Source of the DNA: Streptomyces sp. NRRL S-37
GTDB taxonomy: Bacteria > Actinomycetota > Actinomycetes > Streptomycetales > Streptomycetaceae
Length of the DNA stretch: 64,000 nt
Assembly: GCF_000721605.1 (NCBI RefSeq)
Contig: NZ_JOIZ01000011.1
Coordinates: forward strand, 62,001 to 126,000
Reading direction: 5' to 3'
Part shown: positions 24,678 through 32,732 of the stretch, in pieces
Layout of the letters: each line of letters opens with the position of its first letter
How positions within the stretch are numbered: position 1 is the first letter of the stretch
Notes under the pieces: model-generated
Database searches by the model: none
Told to the model about the DNA's origin: nothing
The model's input: only the letters and a program-made list of their open reading frames with translations
Position numbers and translations under genes: made by a program

Positions 24678-26246
24678 TCACCCCTCCCCGGCCTCCAGCA
24701 CCGCCATGGCCGCGTTGTGTCCCGGTACACCGCTCACCCCGCCGCCGCGCACGGCGCCCGCGCCGCACAGGAGGACATTGGCGTGCCGGGTCTCCACACC
24801 CCAGCGGCCGGTGCCCTCCTGCGTGTGGGGCCAGGACAGCTCGCGGTGGAAGATGTTGCCGCCGGGCAGTCCGAGGTCGCGTTCCAGGTCCAGCGGGGAC
24901 CGGGCCTCCAGGCACGGGCGGCCGTCGGCGTCCGTGGCCAGGCAGTCCGCGAGGGGCTCGGCGAGATGGGCGTCGAGCTGGGCGAGCGTCGACTTCAGCA
25001 GTTCCTCGCGCACGGCGTCGTTGTCCCGCTCGAACAGCCGGGCGGGGGTGTGCAGTCCGAACAGGGTGAGGGTCTGGTAGCCCCGGGCGGCCAGGTCCGG
25101 GCCGAGGATCGTGGGGTCGGTGAGCGAGTGGCAGTAGATCTCGGACGGCGGGACGGCGGGCAGTTCGCCGGCGGCGGCCTGGGCGTGGGCGGCGGCCAGT
25201 TGCCCGTATCCCTCGGCGATGTGGAAGGTGCCGGCGAACGCCTCGCGCGGGTCGACGGAGGGGTCGCGCAGCCGGGGCAGCCGCTCGAGGAGCATGTTCA
25301 CCTTGAGCTGGGCGCCCTCGGCGGGCGGCGGGGGTGTGTCGCCGGTGAGCCTGGCGAGTTCCCGCGGGGAGGCGTTCACCAGGACGTGCCGCGCGGCGGT
25401 GACGCCCTCGCCGTCGGCGGTGCGGTGGGTGACCTCGGCCGTGCGGCCGTCGGTGTCGACGCGTACCGCCTCATGGCCGGTGGCGATGACCGCGCCGGCG
25501 GCGCGGGCGGCGTCGGCCAGGGCGTCGGTGAGGGCGCCCATGCCGCCGACGGGGACGTCCCAGGCGCCGGTGCCGCCGCCGATGACGTGGTAGAGGAAGC
25601 AGCGGTTCTGCTTCAGCGAGGGGTCGTGGGCGTCGGCGAAGGTGCCGATGAGGGCGTCGGTGAGGACGACGCCGCGCACCAGGTCGTCGGCGAAGCGCTC
25701 CTCGACGGCGACGCCGAGGGGTTCCTCGAAGAGGGTCTGCCAGGCCTCCTCGTCGCCGACGGCGCGGCGCAGTCCGTCGCGGGTGGGCAGCGGCTCGGTG
25801 AGGGTCGGGAAGACACCGCGGGCGACGCGGCCGGTCATCTCGTAGAAGCGCCGCCAGGCCCGGTACTCGCTCCCGGAGCCGGTGAGCCGGGCGAACGCCT
25901 CGCGGGTGCGCTGCTCACCGCCGCCGACGAGCAGCCCGGTGGGCCGTCCGTCGCGTTCGACGGGGGTGTACGAGGAGATGCTGCGGGTGATCGGCCGGAA
26001 GTCGAGCCCCAGGTCCCGGACGATCTTCCGGGGCAGCAGGCTGACCAGGTACGAGTACCGGGACAGCCGTGCGTCGACACCGGCGAACGGGCGGGTGGAC
26101 ACCGCCGCCCCGCCGGTGTGGTCCAGCCGCTCCAGCACCAGCACGGAGCGCCCGGCCCGGGCGAGGTAGGCGGCGGCGACGAGGCCGTTGTGGCCTCCGC
26201 CGACGATGACGGCGTCGTAGGTCCGGGTTGCCTCGGGTGCGGTCAT
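24678..26246 (-). CDS. FAD-dependent oxidoreductase, PYROXD2/phytoene-desaturase-like
   Basis: A 522-residue flavoprotein. The N-terminal dinucleotide-binding motif is YDAVIVGGGHNGLVAAAYLA followed by LVLERLDHTGG. The C-terminal FAD-binding signature is LLCGAGAVRGGGVSGVPGHN. The central region contains GGTGAWDVPVGGMGALTDAL, characteristic of the carotenoid-desaturase/PYROXD2 group. AAGGA lies 2 nt before ATG 26246. The substrate is unknown; no carotenoid genes are nearby. tetR lies 48 bp downstream in the same direction. Confidence 0.88.
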   Translation of the reverse strand: MTAPEATRTYDAVIVGGGHNGLVAAAYLARAGRSVLVLERLDHTGGAAVSTRPFAGVDARLSRYSYLVSLLPRKIVRDLGLDFRPITRSISSYTPVERDGRPTGLLVGGGEQRTREAFARLTGSGSEYRAWRRFYEMTGRVARGVFPTLTEPLPTRDGLRRAVGDEEAWQTLFEEPLGVAVEERFADDLVRGVVLTDALIGTFADAHDPSLKQNRCFLYHVIGGGTGAWDVPVGGMGALTDALADAARAAGAVIATGHEAVRVDTDGRTAEVTHRTADGEGVTAARHVLVNASPRELARLTGDTPPPPAEGAQLKVNMLLERLPRLRDPSVDPREAFAGTFHIAEGYGQLAAAHAQAAAGELPAVPPSEIYCHSLTDPTILGPDLAARGYQTLTLFGLHTPARLFERDNDAVREELLKSTLAQLDAHLAEPLADCLATDADGRPCLEARSPLDLERDLGLPGGNIFHRELSWPHTQEGTGRWGVETRHANVLLCGAGAVRGGGVSGVPGHNAAMAVLEAGEG

Positions 26247-26340
26247 GGTCCTTCGTAACACGCGCCGGTCCGCACCGGCCAGACACTCGCCGCTCCGCAC
26301 CGGCCGGACACACGCCGGCGTCTCACGCCCCGCCGGCCGC

Positions 26341-28596
26341 TCACCGCTGCCGCAGCGCCGTCATCCGGCGGTACAGGCCGGCCGCCTCCGCGCCGCGGCC
26401 CAGCCGCTCCAGGCAGTGGGCCTCGTCGTCGCGGGCGGCGAGGGTGTCGGCGTGGTCCGCGCCGAGGACGCGCTCACGGGCCTCGGCGACCCGCCGGTAC
26501 TCGGTCAGCGCGTCCGCCCAGTGACCCAGCCAGCCCAGCCCGACGGCCACCTCACGGCGGCTGACCAGGGTGTCCGGGTGATCGGCGCCGAGGACCCGCT
26601 CGCGCAGCGCGCACACCTCGCGGGACTCGGCGAGGGCGTCCGCCCAGCGGCCGAGCCGGCCGAGGTTGACGCCGATGCCGTGCCGGGCGCGCAGGGTCTC
26701 GGGGTGGGTGGGTCCCTGGACGCGGGTGCGGTCCACGACCAGGGCGCGGTAGAGGTCGAGGGCCTGGGCGGTGCGGCCCAGCCGGCCCAGGCTGATGCCG
26801 GTCTCGTAGCGGGCGGCGAGGGTGTCGGCGTGGTCCGGGCCGAGGGCCCTGGCGCGGGCCTCGGCGACCTCGCGGTAGATCTCCAGGGCCTCCGCCCAGC
26901 GGCCCAGCCGGCCGAGGGTGTAGGCGACGTCGTAGCGGGTGACGAGGGTGTCGGGGTGCTCGGGTCCGAGCACCCGGGCGCGGTCGGCGGCCACCTCGTA
27001 CGCCATGGCGTACGAGTCCTCCGGGCGGCCGAGCCGGCCGAGGTTGAAGGCGAGGTTGTGGCGGCAGCGCAGGGTGTCGGGATGGTCGGGGCCCATGGTC
27101 CGCTCGCGGGCGGCGAGCACCGACAGATAGACCTGGTGGGCGTCGAAGGGGCGGCCCAGCTGGGCGAGGACGTACGCCATCTCCTGACGGGCGGCGAGGG
27201 TGTCGGGGTGGTCGGCGCCGAACGCGCGGATGCGGGCCTCGGCGACCCGCTTGTAGACGCGCAGCGCGTCGGCGGCGCGGCCGGTGCGGCTGAGGGTGAA
27301 CGCGACCTCGTAGTGGCTGGCGAGGGTGTCGGAGTGGTCGGGGCCCAGGAGGTGCTCGCGCTCGGCGGCGACCGCGCGGTGCACCTCCCCCGCCTCCGTC
27401 CAGCGGCCGAGGCGTCCCAGGCTCAGGCCCGCGTTGTGCCGTCCGGCGAGGGCGGTCAGCGTCTGTGGTGAGGGCGCGGGCGGTTCGTCCGCCGCGGGCC
27501 GCGCGCGGGAGCCGGTGGCGGGGCGGGCGGTCCACTCGCCGGACAGGCCGGCCGCCGGGTCGGGGGGTGTGGTGCGCAGCCCGGCGCCCGCCGCCTTGTG
27601 TCCGGTGGTCATGCCGCGGGTCCAGGACGGCAGCCGGGCCGCGCGCCCCACCGGCTCGGGCTCCTCGAGGAGATACGGGCGGACCGCGCCCGCGGGTGCG
27701 CCGGGCGGGCCCGCCGGGCCCGGCACCGCCGCCGGCACGGCCGGCGCGGCCCGCAGCGCGCCGACCCGGCGGGCCAGTTCACGGGCGCTGTCCGGCCGCC
27801 CGCCGGGCTCCTTGGCCAGCAGGTCCAGGATGATGCGCTCCAGCCGCTCGGGCAGGTCGGCGCGGTGGCCGCGCGGCGGACGGGGCGGGGTGTCGCGGTG
27901 GCCGACGAGGACCGCCCAGGCGTCGTCGAGGTCGAACGGCGGCACGCCGGTGGCGATCTCGTACAGCACGCAGCCGAAGGAGTACAGGTCGCTGCGCCGG
28001 TCCACCTCCGAGCCGCTGATCTGCTCCGGCGACATGTAGTGCGGGGTGCCCATGGCGACGCCGGTGCCGGTCAGCCGGGACGTGAAGCCGATGTCGTGGC
28101 CGAGGCGGGCGATGCCGAAGTCGCAGATCTTCACCGTGCCGTCGTCCAGCCGCACGATGTTGGCGGGCTTGAGGTCCCGGTGCACGACGCCCTGGTCGTG
28201 GGTGTAGGCGAGGGCCTCGGCGACCTGCCCGGCGATCTCCACCACCTCGTCGACCGGGAGCGGGTGCTGCTTGTTGTCCTCCAGGAGCTGGCTGAGGTTG
28301 CGGCCCCGGAGCAGCTCCATCACCAGGTAGAGCACGCCCTCGGACTCCCCGAAGTCGTGGACGACGGTGATCCCCCGGTGCTGCAGTGCCGCGGCCACCC
28401 GGGCCTCCCGGCGGAACCGCTCGCGCAGCACCCGGCCGAACGACCGGTCCTGCTGCGGGCCGACGGGTTTGAGGCACTTCACGGCGACCTGCCGTCCCAG
28501 TGACTCGTCCCGTGCCCGCCACACCTCCCCCATGCCGCCGCGTCCGATCCGGTCGATCAGCCGGTACCGGCCGTGGATCAGCCTGCTGTCCCCCAT
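26341..28596 (-). CDS. Ser/Thr protein kinase fused to nine TPR-like repeats
   Basis: A 751-residue soluble kinase. The Hanks-type catalytic domain occupies about 1-280: IGRGGMGEVW (P-loop), VAVKCLKP (Lys), HRDLKPANIV (catalytic loop), DFGIARLG and APE-equivalent MSPEQ. A Pro/Ala-rich linker (280-383) has no transmembrane helix. From about 384 to the end come nine 42-residue repeats (the last truncated), each of the type NLGRLGRWAEAL...GPDHPDTL, matching TPR_10/NB-ARC-associated repeats. The kinase probably phosphorylates partners held by the repeat arm. The ribosome binding site is weak. Most actinobacterial STPKs instead have an extracellular sensor, so this sensing mode is cytosolic. Confidence 0.92.
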   Translation of the reverse strand: MGDSRLIHGRYRLIDRIGRGGMGEVWRARDESLGRQVAVKCLKPVGPQQDRSFGRVLRERFRREARVAAALQHRGITVVHDFGESEGVLYLVMELLRGRNLSQLLEDNKQHPLPVDEVVEIAGQVAEALAYTHDQGVVHRDLKPANIVRLDDGTVKICDFGIARLGHDIGFTSRLTGTGVAMGTPHYMSPEQISGSEVDRRSDLYSFGCVLYEIATGVPPFDLDDAWAVLVGHRDTPPRPPRGHRADLPERLERIILDLLAKEPGGRPDSARELARRVGALRAAPAVPAAVPGPAGPPGAPAGAVRPYLLEEPEPVGRAARLPSWTRGMTTGHKAAGAGLRTTPPDPAAGLSGEWTARPATGSRARPAADEPPAPSPQTLTALAGRHNAGLSLGRLGRWTEAGEVHRAVAAEREHLLGPDHSDTLASHYEVAFTLSRTGRAADALRVYKRVAEARIRAFGADHPDTLAARQEMAYVLAQLGRPFDAHQVYLSVLAARERTMGPDHPDTLRCRHNLAFNLGRLGRPEDSYAMAYEVAADRARVLGPEHPDTLVTRYDVAYTLGRLGRWAEALEIYREVAEARARALGPDHADTLAARYETGISLGRLGRTAQALDLYRALVVDRTRVQGPTHPETLRARHGIGVNLGRLGRWADALAESREVCALRERVLGADHPDTLVSRREVAVGLGWLGHWADALTEYRRVAEARERVLGADHADTLAARDDEAHCLERLGRGAEAAGLYRRMTALRQR

Positions 28597-28715
28597 CGCG
28601 CCTGCCCGCCCCCGTCGCAGTCCGCCCCGCCCTCCCCTGGCTCGTCCAGTATGGCGACAACTCGCCCGAGTTTGTACGGTGCCGCGACTCCTGGTCCGCT
28701 TCGCCCGCCGGCGGG

Positions 28716-29087
28716 TCAGTTCAGGGTGGCGAGGAACTCCGTGCAGGCCCGTGCGCAGGCGCGGCACGCCTGTGCCGTCTGCTCCGCCCCGGAGTGATCG
28801 TCGAACACCTGCGCGCTCTCCAGGCACACCTGGCGGCACCACTCCACCTGGATGCGGATGGTCGCCTCGTCCACCTGGTTCTGCTCGGACAGCACCCGGC
28901 AGGTCGCGTCGCAGACCTCCGCGCACAGGATGCCCTTGCGTCGTACGAGTTCCTGGTTCTCGGTCCCGTCCGGGTCCACGAGGCTCGCCCGCGTCGCGCA
29001 GGACCGCGCGCACTCGGTACATGTCTGGGCGCACGCGAAACGGTCCTCCAGGAACCGGAACAGCTCTTCCTGGGATGTCGTCGTCAC
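28716..29087 (-). CDS. Four-helix-bundle copper-binding protein (Csp-like)
   Basis: A 123-residue Cys-rich helical protein from GTG 29087. The cysteines line up inside helices as CAQTCTECARSC, CAEVCDATC, WCRQVC and ACRACARAC, the pattern of Csp copper-storage proteins, which bind many Cu(I) ions within a four-helix bundle. There is no signal peptide, so it would be cytosolic (Csp3-like). The ribosome binding site is weak and the start is the least certain part. It is divergent from the small membrane protein at 29230. Confidence 0.85.
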   Translation of the reverse strand: MTTTSQEELFRFLEDRFACAQTCTECARSCATRASLVDPDGTENQELVRRKGILCAEVCDATCRVLSEQNQVDEATIRIQVEWCRQVCLESAQVFDDHSGAEQTAQACRACARACTEFLATLN

Positions 29088-29229
29088 ATCACGCGGGTAG
29101 CCGCCGTACCGGCGGTCAAACCCGGTGGCCGCAAGGGTTCCGCGCGGTTCCCGGGGCTCCGTGCCACACACCCGTGCGGCGCCGTGAGGTGGGCGGGTTG
29201 GCGGACGGGACCGGGGGTACCCGCGGGTC

Positions 29230-29610
29230 ATGATGAACACCGCGTGGATGGAGACGGCCGACCTCGCCGCGGGCCGCGGCGCCCTCGGTGCGGGGCTCGT
29301 GGTGGCGGGGGTGGTGGTCGTGGCGCTGCTGATCGGCATGTTCGTCCTCGGCAGCCGCCGGGTCAGGAAGGGCGAGGGGAGCCGGCCCGGCCCGGAGGAG
29401 CAGCCCCGGATGCCCGAAGGGGGCCCGGTCCGGGAGACACGGGAGCGGCGGGAGCCGGACGAGGTGCCCAGGAGTGACGAGCGGCTGCTGCCGCACGAGT
29501 TGAAGGGTCACGGCAACGCCGGCAGCCGTACGAGCGCGTCGCAGGAGCGGCCCCGTTGGGACGAGGGCGGCAGCGGGGCGTTCGGCAGCGGCGGGCCGGG
29601 GGGCCGCTGA
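29230..29610 (+). CDS. Small membrane protein (DUF6479-like)
   Basis: A 126-residue protein with one strong transmembrane helix (about 18-41, GAGLVVAGVVVVALLIGMFV) followed by a long charged, Gly/Pro/Arg-rich cytoplasmic tail (LGSRRVRKGEGSRPGPEEQP, ERREPDEVPRSDERLLPHEL). It matches the general form of DUF6479 proteins of Streptomyces, whose function is unknown. Start at ATG 29230 or 29233; neither has a strong ribosome binding site. It probably forms a transcription unit with the next small gene. Confidence 0.7.
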   Translation: MMNTAWMETADLAAGRGALGAGLVVAGVVVVALLIGMFVLGSRRVRKGEGSRPGPEEQPRMPEGGPVRETRERREPDEVPRSDERLLPHELKGHGNAGSRTSASQERPRWDEGGSGAFGSGGPGGR

Positions 29611-29677
29611 CCGTCCCGCTCCCCGTCGGCCCGTCGCCGACGGCCACGCGACGTCGTACCCCAGGGAAGTGAGAACC

Positions 29678-30028
29678 ATGGCAGATTCCGCCCGCAACGC
29701 CCTGCCGCTGCCCGATTACGACCATCTGCCCATCGGGGGCCTGGAGAGCCGGATCCGCTCGCTGTCCGCGGGCGAGGTCGAGGAGCTGCTGGCGTACGAG
29801 CGTGCGCACGCCGACCGGGCCACGGCGACCGGACTGCTGAAGGCCCGGCTGGAGCAGCTCGACGCGGGTGCCGAGCCGACGTCCGGCGACCCCGGCGCTC
29901 TCCGTCCCGAGCAGGGCGCCGGGCGGGCCGGGTCCCCCGTCTCGCCCGCCACCTCGCCGCAGCCGTCCAGCCCGCCGCCGCACGGCACCCCGGACCAGCG
30001 GGGCAAGCCGAAGGGCGACCGTACGTAG
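29678..30028 (+). CDS. Small conserved hypothetical protein
   Basis: A 116-residue protein. The first 65 residues form a short helical domain (LPLPDYDHLPIGGLESRIRS, LSAGEVEELLAYERAHADRA). I recall this PDYDxLP...L-x-x-R-I-R-x-L pattern from small actinobacterial proteins of unknown function. The C-terminal half is disordered and Pro/Ser-rich. GGGAAG/AAGTGAG precedes ATG 29678. A very long hairpin terminator follows, so it probably ends a transcription unit with the preceding gene. Confidence 0.7.
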   Translation: MADSARNALPLPDYDHLPIGGLESRIRSLSAGEVEELLAYERAHADRATATGLLKARLEQLDAGAEPTSGDPGALRPEQGAGRAGSPVSPATSPQPSSPPPHGTPDQRGKPKGDRT

Positions 30029-30050
30029 GCAGGGCCGGCCACCGCCCCCG

Positions 30051-30111
30051 GGGCGGGCCGTATGTCCGTCGACCGCTGTGATGCGGTCGACGGACATACG
30101 GCCCGCCCTTT
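30051..30111. terminator. Unusually long (26-bp perfect) hairpin terminator
   Basis: The arms at 30051-30076 and 30083-30108 are perfectly complementary over 26 bp with a 6-nt loop (TGTGAT), followed by TTT. The left arm starts GGGCGGGCCG and the right arm ends CGGCCCGCCC. It lies 22 nt after the hypothetical gene and about 120 bp before the sigma factor gene. Confidence 0.8.
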
Positions 30112-30232
30112 CGCGTGCCCGAGGCGGGCGTGCCCGAGGTGAGGCGGATCACAGCATTCAGGTGCATCGTTTCGCCGGGTCATGAGTCTTTGTCTCAGGT
30201 GTAAGGGGTTGTTCGGACACGGGGCGGTGGGG

Positions 30233-30739
30233 ATGGAGCGGTTTCGGGTGGACGGCTTCGACGAGTTCGTGGCTGCCCGCTGGTCGGCGCTGCTCCATGT
30301 CGCGCGGCTGCTCACCGGCGGTGACCGGCAGCGCGCCGAGGACCTCGTCCAGGAGGCCCTGGTGAAGCTGTGGTTCGTCTGGCCGAGGGTCGCCGAGCAG
30401 GCCCCGGAGGCGTATGTGCGCCAGGTGCTGGTGCGGATGGCGGCCCGTTCGGCCCGGCGCCGCTGGTGGGGGGAGCGCCCGGTGGACGAATTGCCCGACC
30501 GGGCCGGGCCGGGCGACGTGTCGTCGGCCGTCGCGGAGCGCTCGCGGCTGGAGGCCGCGCTGGCGCTGCTGCCGCCCCGGCAGCGGGCCGCCGTGGTGCT
30601 GCGCTACTGCGAGGACCTGCCCGAGGGCCAGGTGGCGCAGGCCCTCGGCTGTCCGGTGGGCACCGCGCGCTCCCACGCGTCGCGCGGTGTGGCGCGGCTG
30701 CGGCAGATCCTGTCCGACACCGTCAGGCCCGTGGGGTGA
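30233..30739 (+). CDS. ECF RNA polymerase sigma factor, SigE family
   Basis: A 168-residue sigma-70-family factor. Region 2 is FDEFVAARWSALLHVARLLT through AEDLVQEALVKLWFVWPRV. Region 4 is LEAALALLPPRQRAAVVLRY through LPEGQVAQALGCPVGTARSH and ASRGVARLRQIL. The start is uncertain: ATG 30233 gives a typical N-terminus and ATG 30182 would add 17 residues. Neither has a strong ribosome binding site. The following gene, 11 bp downstream, encodes a small membrane protein and may be its partner. The factor would direct RNA polymerase to its own regulon. Confidence 0.9.
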   Translation: MERFRVDGFDEFVAARWSALLHVARLLTGGDRQRAEDLVQEALVKLWFVWPRVAEQAPEAYVRQVLVRMAARSARRRWWGERPVDELPDRAGPGDVSSAVAERSRLEAALALLPPRQRAAVVLRYCEDLPEGQVAQALGCPVGTARSHASRGVARLRQILSDTVRPVG

Positions 30740-30750
30740 GGGGAGAAGCG

Positions 30751-31299
30751 ATGGACGACTTCGAGCGTGAGCTGACGCGCATGATGCGTGACGGCGGGCA
30801 GCCGGCTCCCTTCCGGTCCGAGCACCAGGAGCGCCTGTACGAGGGCATCCGGGCCCGCCGCAGGGCCCGGCTGCTGTGGCGGGCCGGCGGCTCGGCCCTC
30901 GCGGTGGCCGGGCTGAGCGTCGGGCTGGCCCTGCTGCCCGGCGCCGGCTCCCGGTCCCTGCCGGCCGACCGCGGCCCCCTGCCGGCGACCGGTCCGACGC
31001 CGCCGCCGGTGTCCCCGGGGCCGACGACGTCCGCCCCGGCCACGGACCCGAGCGTGTCGTGGCCGCCGACGCACACGCCCGGGACCACGGACACCGGGAG
31101 CACGGACACCGGCACCACGTCACCCGGGTACCGCGGCACGCAGACCTCTCTCCCGTCGTCCACCGCGCCGGGCACGACCGCACCGCCACCGGTCTCCACC
31201 GCACCGCCGACCGCCCCGACGCCCACGTCACCCGCGCGAAGGCCCTCCGTATCGGCGGGAGAGGAGTCGGCCGGGGAGGAGTCGGCCGGCGGCGGCTAG
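30751..31299 (+). CDS. Membrane protein, putative partner of the ECF sigma factor
   Basis: A 182-residue protein with a cytoplasmic N-terminus (DDFERELTRMMRDGGQPAPF, then EGIRARRRARLLWRA) and one transmembrane helix (about 45-65, GGSALAVAGLSVGLALLPGA). Its outer tail is very rich in Pro/Ser/Thr with short repeats (TDTGSTDTGTTS) and a terminal EESAGEESAG. The topology and position 11 bp behind the sigma gene suggest a membrane-bound regulator, but no zinc-binding anti-sigma motif is seen. GGGAGAAG precedes the ATG. Confidence 0.7.
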   Translation: MDDFERELTRMMRDGGQPAPFRSEHQERLYEGIRARRRARLLWRAGGSALAVAGLSVGLALLPGAGSRSLPADRGPLPATGPTPPPVSPGPTTSAPATDPSVSWPPTHTPGTTDTGSTDTGTTSPGYRGTQTSLPSSTAPGTTAPPPVSTAPPTAPTPTSPARRPSVSAGEESAGEESAGGG

Positions 31300-31424
31300 C
31301 CCTTTTCGTCCCCGCCCGTGGGCGCCCCCGCCCACGGACCAGTTCCCCCGACCACCACTCGGGCGCGGCACGCCCCTGCCGGGGCCCCTCACGCCGTACG
31401 CCGGAAAGAGACCGTGAACCCGTC

Positions 31425-32732
31425 ATGAGAACCGCGAGGCGGTCGGCACCGACCGACCGCCGATCCTCCGCCACGTCCGCCACGTCCGCGGCGCAGGTGG
31501 CGCTGCCGCGCCGGGCGCCGCTGCCGGCGCACCATCCGGAGCCCGTCCTGGACGTGGTCGTGCCCGTGCACAATGAGGAGAACGACCTGGAGCCCTGTGT
31601 CCGGCGGCTCCACGCGCACCTCGCGGAAACCTTCCCCTACGCCTTCCGGATCACCGTCGCCGACAACGCCAGTACGGACCGCACCCCGGCGATCGCCGCG
31701 CGGCTGGCCCGGGAACTGCCCGGAACGGAGTGGATACGGCTGGCCGAGAAGGGCCGCGGCCGGGCCCTGCACACCGCCTGGTCCCGCTCGTCCGCGCCGG
31801 TGCTCGCCTATCTGGACGTGGACCTGTCCACCGATCTCGCGGCCCTGCTGCCGCTGGTGGCCCCGCTGATCTCCGGACACTCGGACATCGCGATCGGCAC
31901 CCGTCTGGCCCGCGGGTCGCGGGTGGTGCGCGGCCCGAAGCGGGAGATCATCTCCCGCTGCTACAACGGACTGCTGCGCGGCACGCTCGCCGTGAGGTTC
32001 AGTGACGCGCAGTGCGGTTTCAAGGCGGTGCGGCGGGATGTCGCCGAGCGGCTGCTGCCGCTGGTGGAGGACCGGGAGTGGTTCTTCGACACCGAGCTGC
32101 TGGTGATCGCCGAACGCGCCGGGCTGCGCATCCACGAGGTGCCGGTGGACTGGGTGGACGACCCCGACAGCCGGGTCGACATCCTGTCCACGGCGCTGGC
32201 GGACCTGCGCGGCATGGCCCGCCTCGGCCGGGCGTTGGCCGGCGGCCGGCTGCCGCTGGCGGCGCTGCGCCGCCCCGGGGAACTCGACGAGTCCGCCGGG
32301 CTGCCGCCCGCGCTGGTCCCCCAGATGCTGCGCTTCGCCGCCGTCGGGGTGGCCAGCACCCTGTTCTACCTGCTGCTCTACAGCATGCTCCGGCCCGCCG
32401 CGGGTGCCCAGGCGGCCAACGCGCTCGCCCTGCTGGCCAGCGCCGTCGCCAACACCGCCGCGAACCGGCGGCTCACCTTCGGGGTGCGCGGCCGGACCGG
32501 GGTGCTGCGCCATCAGCTCAAGGGGCTGGCGGCGTTCCTGGTCGGCCTCGCCCTCACCAGCGGTTCGCTGGCCGTGCTGCACCGCGCGGCGCCCGGGGCG
32601 GGACCCCGGGTGGAGCTGCTGACGCTGGTCGCCGCCAACCTCGCCGCGACCCTGCTGCGCTTCCTCCTTCTGCGGGCCTGGGTGTTCCCCGGCCGACGCT
32701 CCCGCCGTACGACAGGATCCCCGACCTCATGA
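31425..32732 (+). CDS. Glycosyltransferase family 2 fused to a GtrA-like membrane domain
   Basis: A 435-residue protein. Residues 40-270 are a dolichol/polyprenyl-phosphate-mannose-synthase-like GT2 domain: LDVVVPVHNEENDLEPCV, VADNASTDRT, AYLDVDLSTD (DxD), AQCGFKAVRR and EWFFDTELLVIAERAGL. The C-terminal 130 residues are a GtrA-like four-helix membrane domain (MLRFAAVGVASTLFYLLLYS, NTAANRRLTFG, RFLLLRAWVFP). Such fusions make and flip polyprenyl-phosphate sugars. The stop overlaps the next gene's start (ATGA), implying translational coupling with the mannosyltransferase-like gene. The ribosome binding site is weak. Confidence 0.9.
   Translation: MRTARRSAPTDRRSSATSATSAAQVALPRRAPLPAHHPEPVLDVVVPVHNEENDLEPCVRRLHAHLAETFPYAFRITVADNASTDRTPAIAARLARELPGTEWIRLAEKGRGRALHTAWSRSSAPVLAYLDVDLSTDLAALLPLVAPLISGHSDIAIGTRLARGSRVVRGPKREIISRCYNGLLRGTLAVRFSDAQCGFKAVRRDVAERLLPLVEDREWFFDTELLVIAERAGLRIHEVPVDWVDDPDSRVDILSTALADLRGMARLGRALAGGRLPLAALRRPGELDESAGLPPALVPQMLRFAAVGVASTLFYLLLYSMLRPAAGAQAANALALLASAVANTAANRRLTFGVRGRTGVLRHQLKGLAAFLVGLALTSGSLAVLHRAAPGAGPRVELLTLVAANLAATLLRFLLLRAWVFPGRRSRRTTGSPTS

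Noticed and set aside
26930..28650. Long frames on both strands overlapping the kinase-TPR gene
   Set aside because: They follow the 126-bp repeat period and are shadows of the GC-biased codon pattern; the kinase motifs are all in the annotated frame.
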